In this document: positions 35,500 through 42,396 of the stretch, piece after piece | How the letters are laid out: each line of letters begins with the position of its first letter | How positions within the stretch are numbered: the first letter of the stretch is position 1 | Assembly: GCF_900110245.1 (NCBI RefSeq) | Contig: NZ_FOCZ01000004.1 | Location: 248,001 to 312,000, forward strand | Direction of reading: 5' to 3' | Length of the DNA stretch: 64,000 nucleotides | From: Niastella yeongjuensis | GTDB lineage: Bacteria; Bacteroidota; Bacteroidia; Chitinophagales; Chitinophagaceae | Program-made: the position numbers and the translations under genes | The notes under the pieces: model-generated | What the model was told of the DNA's origin: nothing | Database searches by the model: none | Seen by the model: the letters and a program-made list of their open reading frames with translations, nothing else

Positions 35500-35707
35500 A
35501 GACCTGTAAGGTGCATCATTTAAAGCCAAACCTAAGGAGAGCCCAATTGCACCTGACAGGTCTTTTTATTTTAAGCTTGCGCCCATCGCCAGAGTAATTG
35601 CCTCTTAATAAATGGGTCTACAATTCGAGTCTCTGCGGGGACACGACCTGTCAGGTCCAATTCACCATGCTGACAGTTCAAGCCCCGATGATGGACCTTA
35701 CAGGTCT
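35500..35707. mobile_element. 208-bp inverted-repeat element with tRNA-like core (MITE/REPIN-like)
   Basis: Outer arms 35500-35519 and 35688-35707 pair over 20 bp with one mismatch (agacctgtaaggt then catcat). Inner arms 35545-35562 and 35645-35662 pair over 18 bp with one mismatch. Both arm pairs carry variants of agacctgtMaggt, four copies in all. The core 35574-35646 resembles a decayed tRNA. No transposase or clear target duplication is seen. It lies in the gap between two kinase genes of one series. Confidence 0.6.
35574..35646 (+). pseudogene. Degenerate tRNA-like sequence (Lys CTT-like)
   Basis: The 3' half keeps a variable loop gggtc, a T loop ttcgagt, and cggggaca resembling an acceptor end. 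The anticodon loop would be ctcttaa (CTT). The acceptor 5' strand (expected gtccccg) is missing, and the anticodon and T stems carry mismatches, so it is not a working tRNA. It could be a relic or an integration scar; the resemblance may be partly chance. Confidence 0.35.
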
Positions 35708-35710
35708 GCC

Positions 35711-37156
35711 TTATTGCATGCTTCTAAAATTTATCCTCGTCTTCTTCCACTCTTTATACAACCTGGCATAATACTCCTGTTGTTGGGGATGCACCACTTC
35801 AATGGTATCATCAAACGAAACCTTCGCATTCAACGCTTCATTACAAATGAGCGCGCCGCCAATAACCGAAGATTGTTCAAAACCCCGCCGTACCTGTACT
35901 TTCTTGTTCAACAAACCAGCCAGCAAACTGCGCAGGGCCACACTTTGTAAGCCGCCGCCGCAAGCCCATACATAATCGGGCTGGTGACCGGCCACTTCAC
36001 ACAATATTTTATAATTCTCCGCAATAGAACAGGCAATATCCAATATGGTAGCCCATACAAAATGCCCACGCGTTAACTGATGCGATACCGGGGTGGGAAA
36101 AACAAAGCCGCCTTTTGTCAGTGGTGTTTTTTCATCTGCCACCAGCGAACCCAGCGAGGCCATACAAAATGCATCTTTGGTAGCAGCCAGTTCCTGCTCT
36201 ATGACCGTATAACTTTCATTGGGATAAAAGATCTCCTTCAACCGTTGAAAATTCAAACCCGTTACACCCGCATTGGCTTCAAACACCAGTCGATCTGGTT
36301 CAATATCCCTGCTCGTCCAGGTACGTTGGTTCGCATCGAGCAGATAGGTATTCACCAGTTTTACAATGGGCGTGGTAGTGCCCGACACGATCACAATGTC
36401 TTCTACTGCAGGCTGCGTGCTTTTAATAGCGAGCTGCGTATCGCCACCGCCTACTACCACTACGGCTTCCTGGCTGATGCCAAAATCAGCAGCAACAGCT
36501 GGCAACACCCGGCCCAACACGTCGCCCGACTGATGTAATGGCGACAGCAGGGAACTGTCCAACGCAAACAGGTCGCAGAGGTCTTCACTCCATTCCCTGA
36601 ATTGCACATCGTACAACAGGGTTTCCGATGCCTGTGCGTGTTCGTATTTTATAATGCCACTTAACTGGTATTCCACCCAGTCACTGATGCTTACAAAATT
36701 TACGGTGTGCTGCCAGATCTCTTTCCACCGCTTTTTTATACCTATTAATTTGAAAGCGGAAAACAAGGAGGTCGGATACCGGCCGGTCAGTTTGTAGACG
36801 ATCGTTTTATCGGGGATCAGGTCTTCCCACTCACGGCCGCGGTGATCGATATTGGGCAAGCCGATCAGCGACTCGCCGTTTTTGCCCAATAAAACAATGC
36901 CCTCGCGCTGACTGGTAGCCGTTAACGCCTTAATGGTAACGCCGGGCAATTGACCGATGACCTGTTTTGCCAGGCCAGCTACCTGTTTCCATAAGGCATT
37001 GGCATCGAAATACAGGGCATCGGGATATTTATCATCACGGATGTAGGGAAGATCTTCCCGGGCCACGGCCAATACCGTTCCATTGCTGCTGGTTGCAGCC
37101 ACACGTACATTGCCGGTGCCGATATCGAAAATTATGTATGCTTCTTTTGCAGTCAT
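35711..37156 (-). CDS. FGGY-family kinase, LsrK-like
   Basis: A 481-residue kinase starting MTAKEAYIIFDIGTGNVRVA at 37156; 27 upstream codons overlap the dehydrogenase gene and are rejected. It shares features with autoinducer-2 kinase LsrK: SQREGIVLLGKNGESLIGLP near the substrate site, ISDWVEYQLSG, and VVVVGGGDTQLAIKST. The adenosine motif is VWACGGGLQSVALRSLL. LsrK phosphorylates a branched pentanone derivative, so a related ketose or polyol is conceivable. No lsrACDB or lsrR genes are near. It is 7 bp behind the 2-hydroxyacid dehydrogenase gene. Confidence 0.85.
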   Translation of the reverse strand: MTAKEAYIIFDIGTGNVRVAATSSNGTVLAVAREDLPYIRDDKYPDALYFDANALWKQVAGLAKQVIGQLPGVTIKALTATSQREGIVLLGKNGESLIGLPNIDHRGREWEDLIPDKTIVYKLTGRYPTSLFSAFKLIGIKKRWKEIWQHTVNFVSISDWVEYQLSGIIKYEHAQASETLLYDVQFREWSEDLCDLFALDSSLLSPLHQSGDVLGRVLPAVAADFGISQEAVVVVGGGDTQLAIKSTQPAVEDIVIVSGTTTPIVKLVNTYLLDANQRTWTSRDIEPDRLVFEANAGVTGLNFQRLKEIFYPNESYTVIEQELAATKDAFCMASLGSLVADEKTPLTKGGFVFPTPVSHQLTRGHFVWATILDIACSIAENYKILCEVAGHQPDYVWACGGGLQSVALRSLLAGLLNKKVQVRRGFEQSSVIGGALICNEALNAKVSFDDTIEVVHPQQQEYYARLYKEWKKTRINFRSMQ

Positions 37157-37163
37157 GGTAAAC

Positions 37164-38165
37164 TTATATCTGAACAGTGAGTAATTCTTTATTGGCCAGT
37201 CTGGCGCCGGTTCTTTTTTTGTCAACGTACCAGTCAACCAGGGTTTTATTTAAAATAGTTACATGGTGATCTTCCACTTCAAAGGTGGCGCCCGCAATGT
37301 GCGGTGTAGGCAGCACATTGGGATGATCGATTATTTTATAATCGATTTCATCGGGTGGTTCATGATCGAATACATCGAGAATGGCACCGCGGATAGTACC
37401 TTCTTCCAGTACCCGTAACAGGTCGTTGCGTTGTACCACTACGGCACGGGCGGTATTTACAAAGATGGCGTTCGGTTTCATTTTCGATAACAGCGAATAA
37501 TCGATCAGTCCTTTGGTTTGCTCGGTAACCGGCAGGTGAATGGAAACAATATCACTGGTAGCAAATACTTCTTCCAGTGAAACGGAGCGATAAGCATTAT
37601 CATAAGCAGTTACATAGGGATCATAAAACTGAACCGGACAGGGATAACATTGCAGCATGGAAGCGATCAACTGCCCAATGGCGCCAAAGCCAACCAGCCC
37701 CACTGTTTTACCAGCCAGCTCGGTGCCTTTGAACTGCAAATAAGAAGTGTGCGCACCGGCAGCCCAGTTGCGTCCTTTTAACCATTCCACACCAGCCAGG
37801 GTATTGCGCATAAAGGTGATCACATTGGCTATGAACATTTCGGCCACGGCCTGTGCATTCCGTGCGGGGGTATAAAAAACAGGGATGCCATGCCGGGTAG
37901 CGGTTTCAAGAGCTACATTAGAGGGCGTTCCCCGGCATACACCTATAAATTGTAATTGAGGATGGGCATTTATTACGTCGGCTGTCACGTGGTCGTGTTC
38001 GGTTATCAATGCATCGGCCGCTGATGCGGTTAACAATGCCGTTAATTCATCGGCATAATACGCCCGGCCATTGGGTTTCCAGGGTCTGTAAATTACCTCG
38101 CCCAACTGTTCCTGCAATGTTATTAACCCGTTATCATTGTACGGCGCCGTCACAAGTATCTTCAT
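37164..38165 (-). CDS. NAD-dependent D-isomer 2-hydroxyacid dehydrogenase
   Basis: A 333-residue cytoplasmic dehydrogenase. The Rossmann motif is VGLVGFGAIGQLIA (155-168). The catalytic triad is R240 in FVNTARAVVV, E269 in ILDVFDHEPPDE and H289 in PTPHIAGATFE. The N-terminal substrate lid contains ITEHDHVTADVI and FIGVCRGTPSNV. The subfamily includes phosphoglycerate, glycerate and erythronate-4-phosphate dehydrogenases. With two FGGY kinases around it, a phosphorylated sugar acid or hydroxy acid is a reasonable guess. The gene is 29 bp behind the transporter gene and 7 bp ahead of the LsrK-like kinase gene. Confidence 0.92.
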   Translation of the reverse strand: MKILVTAPYNDNGLITLQEQLGEVIYRPWKPNGRAYYADELTALLTASAADALITEHDHVTADVINAHPQLQFIGVCRGTPSNVALETATRHGIPVFYTPARNAQAVAEMFIANVITFMRNTLAGVEWLKGRNWAAGAHTSYLQFKGTELAGKTVGLVGFGAIGQLIASMLQCYPCPVQFYDPYVTAYDNAYRSVSLEEVFATSDIVSIHLPVTEQTKGLIDYSLLSKMKPNAIFVNTARAVVVQRNDLLRVLEEGTIRGAILDVFDHEPPDEIDYKIIDHPNVLPTPHIAGATFEVEDHHVTILNKTLVDWYVDKKRTGARLANKELLTVQI

Positions 38166-38194
38166 AATTAAACGCTTTGATTTTATTCGGTATG

Positions 38195-39481
38195 TCAGAT
38201 AGTAGTTTCCAATGTTGCGCTGTCCCGTTTAACATGGTGCAATGTTTTAGCATTATCGGGCAGCGTAATAAATTTTGTTAGCAAGGCACTTATAAAATAT
38301 AAAACAGCCAGTATCCAGATGATGCCTTCTTCCCCCACAGCGCTAAAGGACAAGCCTACCAGTGCAGGTCCCACAAAAACCGGCAGGCCTGCGCCCAGGT
38401 TCAGGATGGCGATGGCAGCGCCTTTGTCTTTTTTCACCAGTGAAGGAACCAATGCCGATAGTGGCACATAACCAGCCAGACAGGCGCCCCATAAAATACC
38501 GGCAGCCAGTACAACCGTGAAATTTCCCGGTGCGGCCTGTGGCACATAATACAGGGCCAGCGTGGTAATAGCACAACCAATACCGCCAAACCACATAATG
38601 GTATTGCGCCAGCCAAGGCGATCACCCACAAAACCAAAGATCAGGTTGAAGATGATGTTGCTTGTAAAGATGGAACCCCAGATCTGTAACCAGGTCGTTG
38701 TATTGAACCCGTGCCTTTCCATATACATAGGTAAAAAGACCGGGAACGCAAATTGCGCCGTGGTGTTGATGATGCGTACTATACCGCCGATCAACACTTT
38801 CGGTTCTTCCTGTACGATGGTGAGGCCTTTCAACAGCTCACGGGCTTTGCTGCCTGCTTCGTTTCCGTTTGAACCGGTTTTAAAAGTTGCTTTATTCAAC
38901 AGCAAAGCGCAGCAGGCGCCGATCAACACCCAGAAAACAGAGCTCCATAGGGTATTGATGTAACCCAGGCTTTTTATGGCCCAGCTGCTGTAAAAAGCAC
39001 CCAGCACATTCAACCCGCCCGTAAACACAAACCAGAACCAGCCTACGGCCCGGCCCAGCTTTTCTTTCGGGCTTTGATAGGCGATCCACACCATAAAGGA
39101 ATACGCAAATAAGGGGTAGCCAAACCCACGCAATGCATAGGTGATGATCATAACGGGAAAGTTCAGCTGTGCCAGTCCGTACCCCACAAAACCGGTGGTA
39201 CCGGCCAGGTATAATAACAAACCGGCCAGCATGGTTTTCTTTGGACCAAACCCTTCTGCCAGCACCCCGGAAAACCAGGCCGAAACGGCTACAGTGATGC
39301 CATAGGCGGTGAACAGGGTGGCGTTTTGTTCAAGGGTCATACCCTGTGCTTTCAGGTATGGACTTAACCAGCCGGTTTCCATCCCATCGCCCATCATGAA
39401 AATGAGTATACCTACATAGCCCCATAGCAGGGACAGGGGAATGCCGGTTTTATCGGCAAGTTTGTTGTTGGCAGCAATCAT
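38195..39481 (-). CDS. MFS transporter, RbtT/DalT (polyol)-like
   Basis: A 428-residue inner-membrane transporter with about 12 hydrophobic spans. Its N-terminus IPLSLLWGYVGILIFMMGDG followed by GWLSPYLKAQG closely resembles the pentitol porters RbtT and DalT, as does ALRGFGYPLFAYSFMVW with GWFWFVFTGG. The gating loop AEGFGPKKTML follows TM2. These porters carry ribitol or D-arabitol with protons. It is the first gene of the leftward series and is divergent from the DeoR regulator, so it probably imports the substrate of the two kinases. Confidence 0.9.
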   Translation of the reverse strand: MIAANNKLADKTGIPLSLLWGYVGILIFMMGDGMETGWLSPYLKAQGMTLEQNATLFTAYGITVAVSAWFSGVLAEGFGPKKTMLAGLLLYLAGTTGFVGYGLAQLNFPVMIITYALRGFGYPLFAYSFMVWIAYQSPKEKLGRAVGWFWFVFTGGLNVLGAFYSSWAIKSLGYINTLWSSVFWVLIGACCALLLNKATFKTGSNGNEAGSKARELLKGLTIVQEEPKVLIGGIVRIINTTAQFAFPVFLPMYMERHGFNTTTWLQIWGSIFTSNIIFNLIFGFVGDRLGWRNTIMWFGGIGCAITTLALYYVPQAAPGNFTVVLAAGILWGACLAGYVPLSALVPSLVKKDKGAAIAILNLGAGLPVFVGPALVGLSFSAVGEEGIIWILAVLYFISALLTKFITLPDNAKTLHHVKRDSATLETTI

Positions 39482-39867
39482 TAGTAATCGTTTTGTTATT
39501 TTGGTAGCCTGCTCGTTAATCTGTTAACTGGTCAACCTCTCTGCCTTCTGCCTTTGTTTAAATTCTGTTTCAATTTCTAAAGCATCAGCCCGGAATTATT
39601 AACAATTGACAACCTTTATGGCAAAAAAGTACCAGAGTATGCCGAAAATGGCCAAATAGCGGCAGGGTACAGTACCCAAGCCAGGCGATTTCGACACCAA
39701 AATAAACAAAAATAAATACAATTAAACATTATTAAACCATTATTTAAACACAAATAAGCGCGCAATCGGGTGCACTAATATTATCATTATTTAAAAAATT
39801 AAAGGATATATAACCTTTTTACAGAATTCTAAATAACTTGCTGCTGAGATTTCAAATCCCACTTAAG
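39482..39867. promoter_or_regulatory. 386-bp divergent control region (transporter / DeoR)
   Basis: This gap should hold the promoters of both the polyol series and the regulator. A perfect 13-nt palindrome GGGTACAGTACCC lies at 39665-39677. A pyrimidine-rich ctctctgccttctgcc-type repeat lies at about 39537-39555. The stretch 39700-39840 is very AT-rich. No perfect TAnnTTTG box was found. Confidence 0.5.
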
Positions 39868-40632
39868 ATGACTATTACCGATAGACACCAGCTCATTATT
39901 CAGAAATTGCAGGAAAAGGGACGGGTAGATATTCAGGAACTCAGTGAAGAACTGCAGGTTTCGGGTGTTACCATTCGCAAAGACCTGAAACTGCTTGAAG
40001 AAAAGAACCTGTTATTCAGGACGAAGGGTGGCGGTTCCATCAACAACCCTTATGCGGCAGAACGCACCATTAATGAGAAGGAGTTTATCAATGCAGAACA
40101 AAAGAAGAGGATCGCAAAAGCGGCGCTTACCCTGCTTGGTCAGAACGACAGCATTATCATAGGTTCAGGCACCACGGTATTTGAACTGGCGCAGGCACTT
40201 TTTCCGCCCAAACACATTACGGTGATCACTCCTGCCCTGCGGGTAGCGATAGAATTGTGTAACCGCCCCAATGTAGATATTCTGCAAATAGGCGGATTGA
40301 TCCACCACAGCTCGGCCTCTGCTGCCGGTGCCTTTGGCGAACGTTTGCTCGAAGACATTTCCTGTGGTTTATTGTTTATGGGAGTGGATGGTATTGAACC
40401 GGAATTCGGTTTAAGCATTACCAACCTGGCAGAAGCCAGTCTCGATAAAAAGATGATCCAGGTAGCGCAGCAGGTAGTGGTGATGGCCGACAGCACCAAG
40501 TTTGGCCGCCGTGGCATTGGCCGCATCTGTGGGCTCGACCAGGTAGATTATATTATTACCGATGCAGGTGCTCCTATGGAAGCCATCCGGCAACTGGAAG
40601 AAAAAGGCGTGAAAACCATCATTGCGGAATAA
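39868..40632 (+). CDS. DeoR-family transcriptional regulator
   Basis: A 254-residue regulator. The ATG at 39868 starts MTITDRHQLIIQKLQEKGRV; ten upstream codons are not family-like. The N-terminal helix-turn-helix has VDIQELSEELQVSGVTIRKD with the recognition helix SGVTIRKDLKLLEEK. The DeoRC effector domain spans about 75-235, with SIIIGSGTTVFELAQAL, VITPALRVAIEL, LFMGVDGI and VVVMADSTKFGRRG. DeoR proteins repress sugar catabolism genes and respond to phosphorylated sugars. Its position suggests it controls the divergent transporter-kinase series through the palindrome at 39665-39677. Confidence 0.93.
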   Translation: MTITDRHQLIIQKLQEKGRVDIQELSEELQVSGVTIRKDLKLLEEKNLLFRTKGGGSINNPYAAERTINEKEFINAEQKKRIAKAALTLLGQNDSIIIGSGTTVFELAQALFPPKHITVITPALRVAIELCNRPNVDILQIGGLIHHSSASAAGAFGERLLEDISCGLLFMGVDGIEPEFGLSITNLAEASLDKKMIQVAQQVVVMADSTKFGRRGIGRICGLDQVDYIITDAGAPMEAIRQLEEKGVKTIIAE

Positions 40633-40762
40633 CAGGCTCACACCCTATAATTGTTTTTCAGGAATGGGATATTTGTAGTATACTATAATCACGTACTTTC
40701 GTTCTTTCTCCACTGGAGGTACAATCTTCAAACTCCTTTTTTCTTCGCCTTTTACGGCTTAC

Positions 40763-40795
40763 TTACAGCGACGTTATAGCGACCTTATAGCGACG
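40763..40795 (+). repeat. Three tandem 11-bp repeats
   Basis: Units ttacagcgacg, ttatagcgacc and ttatagcgacg follow each other without gaps. The 11-bp period is close to one DNA turn. They lie just upstream of the structured region at 40829-41200. Confidence 0.7.
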
Positions 40796-40805
40796 CAAAT
40801 CCTCT

Positions 40806-41200
40806 ATGTTTCCTTTATGGTATCTCTGTGCCTCGTCTGTTGCTTCTCCAGCCACGAGGCAGCAAAGGGACTGCATTGAGGCAGAAGTAAGGAAGAAGTT
40901 CCTACAATATCATCATTGGAAATCAAATAATTACAAAGCTGTCCATACTTTGTCTACACTTGTTTTTAGTAATCGTGTTGTGGAAATACGTGTTTTGCGC
41001 AAGATTATTTACCGATGCCAGCACCTTCACGGCAATAGCAGAATTGCCGAAGCTGGCACCGGCATTACTCCCCGAATCAATGATATAGCCATAAAATTTA
41101 TCAAATCAGGAGAACGGGTACAAGGCTTTGATTCATTTATATGCGTCTTAGATAAGCCAAACAAATAACCCTCCCGACTCTTCGGGAGGGTTCTATTTTT
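40806..41200 (+). ncRNA. Structured transcript candidate (or a doubtful 120-codon ORF)
   Basis: A 120-codon frame runs 40806-41168, but it has no signal, motif or recognisable family. The same stretch contains a hairpin TGCCTCGT/ACGAGGCA (40829-40836 with 40854-40861) and a nested hairpin TGCCAGC/GCTGGCA (41016-41022 with 41052-41058) around CGGCAAT/ATTGCCG (41030-41036 with 41043-41049). An intrinsic terminator follows at 41167-41200. I favour a structured RNA over a protein, with low confidence. Confidence 0.35.
41167..41200. terminator. Bidirectional intrinsic terminator
   Basis: An 11-bp stem aaccctcccga (41167-41177) pairs perfectly with tcgggagggtt (41182-41192) around loop ctct and is followed by ctattttt on the plus strand. 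On the minus strand it is followed by atttgttt, so it can also end the gene at 41220. Confidence 0.85.
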
Positions 41201-41219
41201 AATCATGTTCTTCTAATAC

Positions 41220-41636
41220 TTAACCGGCGTTTTCGCTGGCAGCATTTCCGGTTTTTTCCTGTACCGGTTGAACCGTTACGGGTACTGGTTGAACCGCAGG
41301 CACAACAGGCGCTGCTTCTTCATCAACCCAATCGCCAGGCAGGTAGCCCTTATACTTTAACAGGTAAGGGTTCAATTTCTTTTTAACCCATTTGGAGATG
41401 ATCTCAAACACCAGGAAGCCAATGATAATGGAGATGGCCCATTCCATAAAGCTAAAGGTTTGTTTATCTACCACCGTTTTTTTAGCGGTAAGCCCCCACA
41501 GGTTTTTTATACTGCGCGTAGTAAAGAAATGTGCCACCAAACGGGTAGAGGCCATCCCAATGGCAAAGCCAATAAAATTGCCCGTATAGTTGCTGTACAC
41601 ATACTGCATGAACTTTTGGCCGGTATTGTTTTTCAT
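41220..41636 (-). CDS. Small membrane protein with Pro/Val-rich tail
   Basis: A 138-residue protein with two hydrophobic segments: one at about 19-37 (NFIGFAIGMASTRLVAHFF) and one at about 66-84 (WAISIIIGFLVFEIIS). Basic residues follow (KWVKKKLNPYLLKYKG). The tail is rich in Pro, Val and Gln (PVVPAVQPVPVTVQPVQ) and likely disordered. There is no cleavable signal. I do not recognise a family. It has its own terminator on the minus strand. Confidence 0.7.
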   Translation of the reverse strand: MKNNTGQKFMQYVYSNYTGNFIGFAIGMASTRLVAHFFTTRSIKNLWGLTAKKTVVDKQTFSFMEWAISIIIGFLVFEIISKWVKKKLNPYLLKYKGYLPGDWVDEEAAPVVPAVQPVPVTVQPVQEKTGNAASENAG

Positions 41637-41708
41637 AGATCAAAGTTTGGTCTTACTAAAATAATACCTTCCTTTCGCAAACGCCAGCATGTGAAAAAAA
41701 TAACTATT

Positions 41709-42164
41709 TTACAACACTACCAACCGGCGGCAGCTCAGTTCCAGCATCTTTTTAAGCTGTTTTAAATTTCTTCGGCTGGCACTTCGAATGGCCAGTTTCC
41801 AAAAAGGCGCTATGGGTTTAAATGCAACGGGAACGCCCCGGTTGCGCAGGGTCATACACGTGGCATTTTCATTGAGCGCCTGCCAGGCCACCGTGGTTTC
41901 CATACCCATGCCATTGCCACTGGTTTTCATGATCATTTTTTGACCGGGAATGATCTCCACCACTTCATACACCTGTTGCAGGCTGCGTCGCAGGATCTGT
42001 TCATTAACAACCAGTCTGGCACCTGCCCGTAAGGGCGCATCATTGTTCCATTCCACTGATTTTATATGGGTGCACCAACTGGGTGCATTGCCAGGGTCAG
42101 AAGCAAATTCAGCTACTTTTTCTTTAGGGAGATTGATAATAATCTCGGTTGATACGTCTACCAT
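41709..42164 (-). CDS. SRPBCC-family (polyketide cyclase/START-like) protein
   Basis: A 151-residue soluble protein. The ATG at 42164 gives MVDVSTEIIINLPKEKVAEF, the first strand and helix of the helix-grip fold; the TTG 15 bp upstream is less likely. Further fold markers are SDPGNAPSWCTHIKSVEWNN, VYEVVEIIPGQKMIMKT and a C-terminal helix FWKLAIRSASRRNLKQLKKM. Members bind hydrophobic ligands or act as cyclases. The specific ligand is not evident and no related gene is adjacent. Confidence 0.82.
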   Translation of the reverse strand: MVDVSTEIIINLPKEKVAEFASDPGNAPSWCTHIKSVEWNNDAPLRAGARLVVNEQILRRSLQQVYEVVEIIPGQKMIMKTSGNGMGMETTVAWQALNENATCMTLRNRGVPVAFKPIAPFWKLAIRSASRRNLKQLKKMLELSCRRLVVL

Positions 42165-42384
42165 TTTTTCAAACTTCAAAGAATAATTTAATGCGATACT
42201 GAAATGAGGAGGATCAACAGTGACTTCTGATGGTGAGAGAGGTAATGCAAATGGAAAATAAAGTTAAATATTAAATGTTTACACACCAACTGATTTCCTG
42301 TTAAGTTATCATAAATCAATCATTTAAGGTGTTTTGCTCGTTTTAGCAGCACCCTGTACCCTTCCCCGTGTACGGGCCATTTGT

Positions 42385-42392
42385 TACCTTTG
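42385..42392 (+). promoter_or_regulatory. Promoter -7 box just before the helicase ATG
   Basis: TACCTTTG matches TAnnTTTG exactly and ends 4 bp before the ATG at 42397, which implies an mRNA with almost no leader. No -33 TTTG is seen at the usual spacing. Confidence 0.45.
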
Positions 42393-42396
42393 CGCG

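Noticed and set aside
35574-35646. Working tRNA-Lys gene
   Set aside because: The 5' acceptor strand is absent and two stems carry mismatches, so only a degenerate relic is listed.
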